Source of the DNA: Blasia pusilla
Lineage: Eukaryota > Marchantiophyta > Marchantiopsida > Blasiales
Direction: 5' to 3'
DNA length: 64,000 nucleotides
Assembly (NCBI GenBank): GCA_050084515.1
Contig: CM114274.1
Span: forward strand, 14,260,001-14,324,000
Both the position numbers and the translations under genes were made by a program. This document shows positions 13,168-22,879 of this stretch, piece by piece. How positions within the stretch are numbered: the first letter of the stretch is position 1; the number at the start of each line of letters is the position of its first letter. Below the pieces are notes generated by a model. The model had not been told where the DNA came from, made no database searches, and saw only the letters and a program-made list of their open reading frames with translations.

Positions 13168-15370
13168 CGATCCTTTGTGCTTGGTCTTAAAGAAGCTTTC
13201 ACAGCGCTTCTTATGAGTCAGCCATTTATGATAATCCTGACCAGATAGTGAGTGCACTTCATCTTTGTACTAAACTTGTGTTCAGAAAATAAATCTTTTT
13301 ATTGATGTCATTGAAATGCTACAGTTTGGTTGGACTTGGTAATCCAACATAATGCTTCAGCTGGCAGCTTGTGACATGAACAATTTCCTATGTTTGCACA
13401 GAGACGTCTACACTTAGGATGACCATTCTCCGTGCTGAAGGGTTTTGCTTGTGCATCAGGTCGTTTTCCATTGTATTAAGACTTTTCGCCTAATTTTAGA
13501 TCAAAGTTACGTAGTTCGTCTGTCAACCTTTCTGTTTACTTGGTTAATAAGTCACTGCGTTTTGGAAGACCTTGAGATGACTTGCGGTAGCTCGACTCTT
13601 GAGGAAACCAGGGATGGTTGAGAAATATGCCTGGGACTGTAGTATTTTGCTTCATGATCAAATCTTGTTGAGGGCTGACAAATTGCTCAGTATCTGCTCT
13701 TTATGTGGAGGGGAGGGATCCAGTGCCTAGGTGCTTTCACAGCTTATCTAGCTGGTCCTATAGTAGTTTCATCAAATATCTAGATCATGAACTTTGGTAA
13801 CTCAACAATTTCTGTTTGGTTGATTCCCTCTTAAGGGGTCATTGACTGTCATATAATTGCTCTATGTTCGTCTCCTTGAGGTGGTTGTCCATCCCACTGA
13901 TCATCCTTTTGAGATTCAATTCCTAGCTAGGTAGGTGTAAGTAAACACCCTTGGTGTTCACCAAGAAGGGTGTTCACTTTCACCTACCCAGCCAAGTGAG
14001 TGAACACCCTTTGGATCACAGGTGTCCAGAAGTACTAGAACCGGTTCTCCTTGCCATTGAACATCAATCATGCTGCACTAGCGACTTTTTGCATCCATTT
14101 CCTACATGGCACCGAGTTTTGGTCAAAGGGTTTAGAGGCCTCTTTTGATGAGTACATTGACTACAATCACCAATTGCCACTTGTGCTCCAAACCAGGTGA
14201 GTCTAACCTGGTTGAGAGGAGCCATGGAGCAAATTAGGTAAACAGTCTCACATATAAACAGTGATCACGAACTTCCATGTCTGCTTCAAACCAAGTGAAT
14301 CTAACCTTGCTGAATAGAGCTACCATCCAGAAAATCTCAATTTTCAAGGACTTACATGGTTCAACCAACAACGTTTTATGTTGTCTACTCTTTTCTAGCC
14401 GCACAAGTCACTTTGTTTTTTAATCTCCTGTGGCAATCATTGTGTTTGTGGCTTAATCACATGTTTGCCTTAACGAATACTTCCACTTCTCCACGTTCTG
14501 CTTTGGGTGTAGTTCAGTTGGCTGCACCCCAGCAACTGTCTTCTGAGGACTAGATAAATCTGGCTGTTAGTAAGAACAACAGCCCGGATCCTTGGCTATC
14601 AAGACTTTAATATCAGTTCATTTTGATTACAATATCTCGTGACTTACCATCAGCTTTTGGTACTTTTGTCAAATGTTCAGTTTTGTTGCAGCAGTGGGGA
14701 AGATTGTGGCAGCAGCCCCAGTTGGTGTCACAAGGCAACACTGTGTCAAACTATACTCTTTGCTGGAGCTCAATTATGGAGCAAAATTTATGCCTTCTAT
14801 TTCACCAGCCAAAGTAGAAATTCAGCTTTGTAAACCTGATAACCACAATTGACAATGCATCAAACCTTCGCAACTTCTGCTTGCTGTTTGAATATGGCTG
14901 ATGCTTTAATTTTAGTTCTTTTTAACACTAGTCATCAGCATTCGCGGAAGTTGGGATGGATATGATGAGAATTCCGGAAATTAGAAAGTTTTACATCAAG
15001 GGAACAGCAAGTGAGCGAAGGACATCGTTGACATAAAGTCTTTTCCCCTTATGCTAGCACTGCACCAAATTTCTGAAAATTTCTCCGTCTTCCTTAAATT
15101 TAGTCACCTCAATCAGAGTGAACATTAGGGCCATTGCTGCGTCAGAGGTATGTCATTCGGCAGATCGAGCATGAATGCTCGTGTGTGGATCTTGAGCTTC
15201 CTGGTCTGTCCTCAAACGAGGATGGAACATATTTCAGATACACAGAATGAGTGGGTACTTCCTGCCATGACCATGACTTGGTATTTTTGTAGATGAGGAG
15301 TTTCTGAATTGCTGAGAACTGAAACTCTGTACGAAGAGTCTCCAAAGGTTTGGGTGAACATCATAGGATT
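13168..15370. other. No recognisable gene; hairpin and degenerate repeats
   Basis: Probably the 3' flank of the kelch gene followed by intergenic DNA. Frames are short and featureless. Apart from the hairpin at 13931-13988, there is a loose internal repeat: a block near 14190-14220 (CCAAACCAGGTGAGTCTAACC) and one near 14285-14325 (CAAACCAAGTGAATCTAACC). Confidence 0.5.
13931..13988. repeat. Near-perfect inverted repeat (hairpin)
   Basis: Left arm GTAGGTGTAAGTAAACACCC pairs with right arm GGGTGTTCACTTTCACCTAC around a CTTGGTGTTCACCAAGAA centre that is itself self-complementary. The arms differ at a few positions. A third related GTGAACACCCTTTGG follows at about 14002. It could be a foldback MITE, a small-RNA precursor or a cruciform; no coding link is evident. 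Confidence 0.75.
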
Positions 15371-15784
15371 TCACACCCGGTTAAGATCCAGTTCCTCTTT
15401 TTCCTGTCGTCTATGGCTGAAAGTAGTCTTTAAGATCCCCTTTCCGATCTGTATTAAATTGAACATTGGTCCGAACAATTGACTTAAAGAGGATAGGAGC
15501 TTTGTTTTCTTGAAATCTTCAAACGTGTGGTAATCGTCGTCGTGGTGTCTTTTCCGAACCCCATCATCATCCTCTATTTTTTTGGACCTCAAATCGAGGT
15601 CAGCATCCTCAAAAGGTAGTGATCCTGACGCCAAAGTCCGGGTATAGGGGTTTTCGCTGTAAAATGTTATGAACGCCTGCTGGACACATGGTGTGCAGAG
15701 AGAGTACTCACAGGTAACAGAGGCAGAAGAATTGTCTGGTCTCAACGTGATCATTGCCAGTACCTTCACCAGGATCACCTCCTA
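15371..15784 (-). CDS. Possible terminal exon of an unknown protein
   Basis: An open frame on the minus strand of about 135 codons ends at a TGA at 15371-15373. Its composition looks protein-like: an N-terminal stretch with several Cys, then a charged segment with KKIEDDDGVRKRHHDDD and a basic tail. No ATG opens it. Immediately upstream on the minus strand is TGGCTCATAG followed by GAGGTG, a plausible splice acceptor, so it could be a last exon. No family is recognised and no upstream exon was identified. It may equally be a chance open frame. Confidence 0.25.
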
Positions 15785-16090
15785 TGAGCCAGAATTGCCG
15801 GTATAAAGTGGGCCCGAGTTGCCCGTCCTCAGCAAAGCAATCCACGGAGAACTACATGAGAGGTTGCCATAAAGTCTCACTATCTCAAAGTTTGCAGTTG
15901 CAAGTTCCTTGAATAAAATTCAGAGCGGTGAGAACGTAAATGTCGGTTGATCATAAATCGTGAGCGATAAACGTCTCGGCCAAACGACAGAATTACATAG
16001 GCGGCATGTGTGTCTTCTCTCATGAGCTCCAAGGAGATTGGCCGGGCTTGAAGAATAACGACCATGGGATCCTGCATAGAGTGCGGAATG

Positions 16091-16420
16091 CTAAAGTTGT
16101 CTAATGTCAAACTGATCCAAGTTGTACATACATATGGGTGAAGTCGAAATGTAGGTTTGTAACACTGGGCGATGAAGACAAGAGAGGTTGACATATCTGT
16201 TGGAGAACTCATGGTAATCGTCCATGGGTAAATGCTCAAATATACTGTTCCATGCTGTAGACGGGTTAAACTTTCTAGAGTTCCTAGCCCGTTGTGATTC
16301 ACACCAACTCCTAAACTCCGCAATGAAGTCGTGTAGCTCTATGATGCCTACAGCACCCACAAAACCTACGCGGTCCCCTATCTCGATTGTCCATCTCGTA
16401 CGCCCAACTGGTAGGACCAC
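16091..16420 (-). pseudogene. Ty3/gypsy gag fragment (copy A)
   Basis: The minus-strand frame contains GAVGIIELHDFIAEFRSW and AWNSIFEHLPMDDYHEF, which line up with the N-terminal gag regions at 18.2-18.5 kb and 24.1-24.3 kb. The match ends soon after, at about 16225, and the rest of the frame is unrelated sequence. Gag would form the particle core of the retrotransposon. This piece is truncated at its 3' side and cannot be functional. Its upstream side on the minus strand joins a copy of the family's leader sequence (16421-17095). Confidence 0.7.
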
Positions 16421-17095
16421 TCACAATGTGTGATGATGTGCTCATAAACTCTTCTACACGCTCCCCCTCGTTTGAAGACGACACTGAAGGAGATCGAGGT
16501 GGTCTCTCACGTGGAGACCCTCGAAACCTCGCACCACTCCGGGTAAACCCTCCAGAGCTACTCTCAGGTCCACTACCTCGCCTCTCAAAATCCTGAAAAG
16601 ACGCCGTGATGGCCCTCGTGCCCTTCTCACACGATCACTCTCAACCTCGCGAGTAATCCCTCAATCACTCATCCCAAACATGCGGCACTCGATCTACACT
16701 CTCCCTCCCCGGGACATGTAATGTGCGGCAACAAGCGGCGTGATGCGGCAAATCGACGAGACTATCATCTTATCGACAACCTACCCTCAACTCCGGACAT
16801 CCCACAAAGGTCTATGTCCCCTAAACCACATACATAAATGATGCTCTCAGCATCCATACATCCCAATATCCCCAAATAAACTACCCAAATCCCAGAATCC
16901 CTCACGCGTGTAGGGTAAATGACCAGAATGGATAACCTGAACACATGTTGATGTCACTCCTCAACAACTGCAAATCTCAACCCTACTCGCTCGTGGAGAC
17001 AACTCCTCCAATCAGCAAGTCATACTCCTCCCATACTGACGCTGCTCAAAACTCCTCGATGGACAATGCGGTTCAAACGGAACGATGCGGCGTTG
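16421..17095 (-). repeat. Gypsy leader repeat, copy 1
   Basis: This stretch matches 24345-25075 and 60216-60850 in the same orientation. Shared blocks include CCTCCAGAGCTACTCTCAGG, a CCGTGATGGCCCTCGTGCCC block, GAGTAATCCCTCAATCACTC and an ATGCGGCACTC block. It lies directly upstream of gag on the minus strand in the copies at 16.4 and 24.3 kb, so it is taken as the 5' leader of the element. No protein is encoded. Confidence 0.7.
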
Positions 17096-18515
17096 CAGGC
17101 GGTACAGAATGGCAGCTGATGCATCAACATGTGCTGCACTCGCCATATAAGAGAGATCATCCCCTCCATAAGAGGTGGAAGCCCCTACTCCCAAACCTGC
17201 TCTATGCTAGATACCAGCCATAGTAGCCAACCTTTGCTCCAACTGCTCAATCATGGTAGCCATAGTTGACTCTGTTGTAGTGGTAGGGGAAACCACCGTA
17301 GGCTCTCCAACCGCTGGTCCACCTCTACCACTTCTACCATCTCGGCCTCTCGGAGCTATTCCACCATGGCCGTGGCCTGATTTCAACTTTGGATGAAGAT
17401 CAAAGCAACGCTCTCGAGGATGACCTGGTCTCCCACAATGATCACACTAAGTTGGGGCTGTTTGAGGTCCATCCTCCAAAGTTCGTCTCCCATCCTCTTG
17501 GGGACAAAACCTCCTAACATGATCACCTCCACATGTCCAACATGACTGTCCTTGCTGCGGGGCAGCAAATGAACGCAATGGTCTCTGCGCAAGCGTCCCT
17601 CTAGGACCTAACTGAGGTCGTGTGTACCCCCCACGACTCCCACTACCACTACCACCACCACTACTACGAGACTGTGAGGTGGACTGCTGAACACAAGAAG
17701 TAGTAGCTTTATCCCTACTGAATGCGGATGTCACCACCCTCTCCTTCACCATGTTAAGCTCAATCTTCTCAGATAGAGCAAACACATGGGCCAATGTGGG
17801 TGAATCATCACTCATAAGAGTAGCATCACGTACCCTACGGCGCAACTCTCTTTCCAAGATCCCATACCAAAATTGGACTGCCTGAGCCTTAGTCACACCC
17901 TGGGTAACTAAAATCAAGCGTCGCATACGAGTGTATGCATCACGAAGACTCTCACCAATCTTTCGCTCAAATTCTTGAAGACTCCTCAACTTCTCTGTCT
18001 TCACTCCCTGATAGTTCTTCTTCAACCTCTTGAAGAACTCTGCAACCGGGCTGAACGATGGTGGGGCACTAGTACCTCCATAGGTACCTCCACTGGTACC
18101 CCCACTCCGGCTCGTACTCGCACCACTCAATGTCGGGCTAGCTGACACAGTAAGAGCACTACTACCACTACCACCATGGATGATAGACACATAGCCTGGA
18201 GACCAATATTGTCTCCACGCCTCAATCTCAACAGCATGGTCCCTCCTAAACTCATGGTAATTATCCATGGGTGGTCCCTCCAAGTGCTGAAACAACCCTT
18301 TCCAAGCCAAGAAGGGTGTAAACAACGTGGCATTCCGCAACATCTACATATCACATCACGTATCAAACTCTTGCATGAAGTCCTCCAACTCAATGGTGCC
18401 CACTGCACCCGAGTATTGTCGTGGGCCCTTCATGGCCCCATACATCCCGTCCATGTCCCAAATCAATGGAGTTGCAACACTCGATGTCCTCCTCTTCATC
18501 AATCGTCGGAAGTGG
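17015..18515 (-). pseudogene. Ty3/gypsy gag with two zinc knuckles (copy B), interrupted
   Basis: Best-preserved gag of the family. The longest frame runs from an ATG at 18343 to a TAG at 17447 (298 codons), but homology begins upstream near 18515 in another frame, so the true N-terminus is broken by a frameshift and stop codons. The segment around FFKRLKKNYQGVKTEKLRSL to the following 100 residues is the retrotransposon gag core. A low-complexity Ser/Gly/Arg linker follows, then a zinc knuckle CWTCGGDHVRRFCP (CX2CX3HX4C). An in-frame TAG comes next, and just beyond it a second, canonical knuckle CDHCGRPGHPRERC, then a proline/threonine-rich tail to about 17230. Protease, reverse transcriptase and RNase H are absent; the 3' side runs into the leader of copy A near 17095. 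Confidence 0.85.
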
Positions 18516-19195
18516 AAAAGGTAGCCGATACCTCAATCCACTCCGTGTAAAACCACCACTGTCCGCACCACGGTCCCCAACCAGATCACCAGACAACTTT
18601 GTGATGATCAACATCGATGCCGCACCACCACCAAATCACCACCACTAAGTAACCAAGTGATGTCCATGTCGCTATACTATTGTAGCTCTATTAGCTATGG
18701 GTGTGGGCAACCTAACCTGTCATCACCACAAGAAGCCTCCCACGGTCTACTGGTCATCACTCCAGTCTCATCGTGAGAGAAAAAAATATGGTCTGACTGG
18801 TCATCATCCCAGCCTCACTACCGGTAGCACACAGGAGTAAAACTACTATGGAAATCAGCGTCAACCCTAACAATGGGCGCGCAAGCAAGAAGCAACAATG
18901 GAGGGGATCCAAATATAAGAAGTCCAACAACAACCCTCCAATTGCAATGGAAGTACAAAAAGGAAATCAAGATAACACAATCCACCAAACGTGGCGCCGC
19001 CTGAATCCACAGAACCAACCACATAATTCTAACGCAAAAGTTACTCCGCCAGTGGTCGATGACGTGCTAGTCGCACTCGTAGCACCTGAAAATATCACGT
19101 GCATGGAGAGGCCACATTATACTATGCGCTAGAGGTCCATCAACCAAAAACCCGAGATGCATAAAAGCATCTAACGCATCTCCAAATAACACCAA
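18516..19195. other. Upstream part of gag copy B; no gene
   Basis: Non-coding sequence upstream of gag copy B on the minus strand, probably leader or degraded element DNA. A small stretch near 18540-18600 resembles the leader block that in other copies reads GTAAACCCTCCAGAGC. Nothing else is recognised. Confidence 0.4.
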
Positions 19196-19310
19196 ATGAG
19201 CTACACCAGTGTAGTGTGTACATTGGCATAGTTAAGTACTCAGCAGTTAAGCGTCTTCCAGGCAGAATAGCCCAAAGATGGGTGACCAGTTATGCAACAC
19301 TCAACTCACA
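19196..19310 (+). pseudogene. 5S rRNA-derived segment
   Basis: The segment keeps both internal promoter blocks of a plant 5S rRNA gene: AGTTAAGCGT at 19245-19254 (A-box region) and GATGGGTGACC at 19277-19287 (C-box region). Their start-to-start spacing is 32 nt, as in plant 5S rRNA. The intermediate element and both ends are diverged, so this is not a working 5S gene. Known precedents for isolated 5S-derived sequence in plant repeats are Cassandra-type TRIM elements, which carry it in their LTRs, and 5S-derived SINEs. It sits upstream of gag copy B but in the opposite orientation. Confidence 0.75.
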
Positions 19311-19334
19311 AATCGTGCAAAAACTTCCTCACGC

Positions 19335-19510
19335 CCAAGCAAGCAAGCAAGCAAGCTTGCTCCTTGCTCCTTACTCTGCCTCTCACGCCCACTCTCCCCG
19401 GGCTACCACGAGTTGCCTCAAAGCCTCAAAACCTCAAAACGCCGAGAAATGCTCGAGACATGCCCCATTTGCCACGCTTCGCTATGCTTTGCTATGCTTC
19501 GCTATGTAGA
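19335..19510 (+). repeat. Short tandem repeats
   Basis: Two small tracts: a CAAG tetranucleotide run of about four to five units near 19337-19355, and three copies of a ten-base unit (CTTCGCTATG with one variant) near 19477-19506. The intervening sequence is low complexity. No gene is seen. Confidence 0.7.
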
Positions 19511-20489
19511 GAGGCCCAACCAAGGCGCCCCCAGCGGGATAGGTGTCTCCAACAACGGACGAGTCACCAACCAACCAGCCCCTCTGATATGCTGTCCACC
19601 ATAGCCAGACCTTGAGCTAGTCCGCAAAATTTTGACCAGCGATTACTCCAAAATCTCGACCAAAATTGAATTTTTTCAACCAAAATTCAATTGGCCACCA
19701 TAGCTATCTTTCCACAAAAAACAGCTACAACCAAGCTCTGTACTCCGAGCTAAAAATCAGGCAAACTTGCTGTCCATACACCTCCACAATCGCAAATCCG
19801 ACAGCGCTTCCGCCCAGATTCATGCATACAGAAATTTGCAACACTCTTTCACAACAGCAGAAATCCGATCCACACACTCAAGTAGATAGCTTCACATGAG
19901 ATCACAATAGGGGAAGCAATAAGAACCTCCAACCTACAGAGCTTCCGCACTCCAAGCTCTCCACATCAAAAAACCGTCGAATATGAACCAGAATCTTCAA
20001 TCTTTGATAACTTCCAACTCCCTTGACAAAATCCGGCGATCTAAAGTGCGTTTGAAAGCTCTTAGAAAGGCGCTTCTTTCCCAACCAACCATGCATCAGA
20101 TCCACACCTCCAACATAGGCCAAAAGCCACAAACATCCACGGGTGAGTACACAATCAGCCATAACCAGATCCTACTAATCTACGATCGAAGCTACCATCG
20201 ATCTACTCCAATTCTTGGAGTGAAATCCATGAAAGACCTACAGTCATAAAACATGTATAGAATCACATAAAATTGAGCCAAATCCACTCCACGATGGGAG
20301 AATCCAGGTCGAAGCTTGCGGGAACCACCACAGCCAAGAGCTCTACTCACTACCAAGGCTAACTCCCAACGCAACAGGCTCAACTCAAAGAACTAACCCT
20401 TCTTTGAGTACACTCCACACTATATCCTCCAACCTAAGGGCGGGCCCTATTGGAAAAGTCACCCTCAACAGAGTAACCCCCAACCCTAT
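19511..20489. other. No gene; probable element leader or LTR debris
   Basis: No homology to a protein is visible in any frame. Phrases such as GGCGCTTC and repeated AAATCC-type motifs resemble the stretch at 25.7-26.0 kb, which lies upstream of gag copy C, so this may be non-coding DNA of the same gypsy family. Confidence 0.35.
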
Positions 20490-20639
20490 GTATGAAACCG
20501 CATCCGTACCTAGACACTACGGCCCTACATAAGGTATGGCCTCTACTAGCACACTATACTTTACGACATAATCCGTATGGTCATGACATGGTACCTAGTT
20601 GGCATGCATCTACCTTTCTTTGTTGGTTGACTATGTCTA

Positions 20640-21850
20640 ATCAAGAGTTGGTGGCAACTTCAGTGGTGGTGTTGGATGATGGGTCTCTAGATCCGGAGGT
20701 CAATGAGGAGGCGAGAGGTAGTTGTGATATCCATGAAGACTTGGAGGTTGTGGAGTTCCTACGTATTGGCATCATAGCGAGAACATTAAGTGCTCGGGAG
20801 TGGGATCGGATCCTATAAAAATCCATTAGGTGGGAGAGGACACATATTTTACGAGTGTGGGGGGATGGTAGGGTATCGGTGGTGCCTCATCCTTCCTATC
20901 GACCACATGTAGTGTGACATGCCCATGAGGAGTTAGGAAATTTTGGAGTAAAACATACTTACAACTTTAAGTTACTCCTGGTGCAGTATTGGTGGGAAGG
21001 CATGCAAACTCATATTCAAGAGTTTTTCGCTAGATGTACAGTATGTGATCAATTGCAAGCATGCTTCAACGCTCCCACTATGCAATTTCATCCTCTTTCG
21101 ATTATGGGATTAGGTCATATATTAGTGGAGTCTAGACTTTGCGTAACCTTTGCCATTGATGGGGTGTCATCATAGGTCCAACATTTCTCCAAGTCGATAG
21201 AGTTGGTGGCACTATAAGAGAAGGTGAGGGAAGGAGCGGCTCATGTCCTTCTACATCGTGTGCTTAGTCATTTTGATGCTCAAGCGGAGGTGTTGAATGA
21301 CTAGGGTACCAAGTTCAGGGGAGGGTTTCAAGCCTTGTGTGATGAGGCGATGATAAATCATCGCACCACGTCCAGAGATCATCTTGAGGCGGGAAGGAGA
21401 AAAAAGGGGAAAGGTGGGGCCCATATGGACAAGTCCGTCCATAGGAGGGACATAAGTCCACGAACATAGACATGTCCACAGACACAAACTTTGTCCACAT
21501 GCAAGCTTGGTCAGCATTAGGAGGTTTCGTCTTGGTAATTATGTGTATTTATAGGAGGCGGCACCCATGACGTTAGATGTCACTGTAGGGCACACGATTG
21601 TGCGTGTGCGTGAGGTGTTACCAATCGAAGTCCTCATGTTGGAGGGATGGGATGAGATGGTATGGTTTGGAAGGATCATGTGTGTAGATATACGCCATTT
21701 CATCTTCCGAACGTGGATGAGACTGTGGATCCAAGCTTGGCAGTGGCACTTGTAGGCTGGAGATATATGTGTGGATTTGCGAGGGGTGCAACCACCATGT
21801 TGATGTGTAATGGTTTTTTTAGAGGTTGGCATATGTTGTATGGTGTGGAT
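20640..21850 (+). pseudogene. Ty3/gypsy pol end: integrase with decayed PHD-like tail
   Basis: Plus-strand relic read in several frames. About 20640-20815 is the spacer before integrase (VVVLDDGSLDPEV is characteristic of this family). About 20915-21060 gives the HHCC zinc-binding domain: two His in HAHEELGNFGVKHT and CTVC after QYWWEGMQTHIQEFFA. The catalytic-core region follows with LHRVLSHFDAQAEVLND and TKFRGGFQALCDEAM, then is disrupted after about 21370 by unrelated sequence. The C-terminal part returns at about 21560 (TLDVTVGHTIVRVREVLP) and runs to a PHD-like remnant GATTMLMCNGFFRGWHM near 21790-21830, in which the first metal ligands are degraded. Stops and frameshifts rule out activity. 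It is oriented opposite to the similar relic at 22.9-24.3 kb. Confidence 0.8.
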
Positions 21851-21984
21851 GTGACCAACAATGTGGATGCGGACGACAAAATAGGGAAATATGCAAATTT
21901 CTTCTACATTACATTTTTTAGCTTTTTCGATCCCTACAAGCCGAAAAAAGTAAAAAATTTATTTTATGTGTCTATTTATATTTT

Positions 21985-22600
21985 CGTGCGCGTACACATT
22001 GCTACACAACATACATCGCTGTCACCGAACATACACACAAACATGCACGATCCCATGCTAATTCATGGCATCCAAACAACGAGACAAGAAGTACCAAAAT
22101 ATCTCAAATAAATCAAGATCCAATCTCTCTCAACACCATAGCTCTCAAATATGTGCACTCTCACATGTCTCTCTCAATGTTAAACCAAACCCACTCTCCT
22201 AATGAGAAGCTTGGGTTCCACACATAAGGCAAGTAAGACCAGAGCTCCGCTGCCTCATGCCAAGAGGTTCAACAAAGAGAGAAATGAACTCTCAATCTCT
22301 CTCTCCTTAAGGTATACCCCTCCACTCTCCCAAGCTCTCCCAAGTCACCTCCTTCGCTTATGACCTGATGTAGGAGGCAAGATCTATTCACCAAAAATAG
22401 AAAGTAGACCATATGCTCAAAATGATACTTATCTAAAATAGTAAGTTCCTCAATATGGCTCCAAATGAGCGGAAATGAAGGGGAAACCTACTCTCTCAGG
22501 TTTCCCGGGGCCTCAACAGGTCATCCTCAACCTCCTAAGCCTGCCCTCCACTACTCGCAAAGACGCTCTACTAGATCTCATGGATCTATCCTAAGAGATA
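21985..22600 (-). repeat. LTR-like repeat, minus orientation, full length
   Basis: On the minus strand this reads the same block order as the plus-strand copy at 8513-9030. Its 22108-22600 part is repeated at 26162-26655 about 4 kb away in the same orientation. The pair brackets the gag-integrase relic at 22.9-24.3 kb, as LTRs would. The final part (21985-22105) is missing from the 26-kb copy but is present again at 22619-22735. Clean TG...CA ends and a target duplication could not be picked out by eye. Confidence 0.6.
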
Positions 22601-22618
22601 AGATAACTGTCGTGTGCA

Positions 22619-22735
22619 TACACATCGCTACACAACATACATCGCTGTCACTAAACACACACACAAACACACACCATCCCATGCTAACTTATGGCATCCA
22701 ACCAACGACACAAGAAGTACCAAAATATCTCCAAT
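22619..22735 (-). repeat. Extra copy of the LTR end block
   Basis: This segment repeats 21990-22105 in the same orientation with few differences (ACACATCGCTACACAAC to CAAAATATCTC on the plus strand). The order is therefore end block, LTR body, end block. This suggests either two LTR ends in tandem or a duplication at the edge of the element. Confidence 0.7.
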
Positions 22736-22879
22736 CCCCCCCTAGCTGGTGGTTAGGTCCTTCTAACTCCAGATAGCCATCTATCCCTACCTACCATGAC
22801 ATATATCTCTTGGACGGCAAGAAGGCCGGGTGCTCATGTGACCCCATCATTAGTATCCTTCGTGTCATCGATGTCACAG

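Noticed and set aside
17447-18343. Treating the 298-codon gag frame as an intact gene
   Set aside because: Homology extends upstream of its ATG in another frame and downstream past its stop, and pol is absent, so it is a relic.
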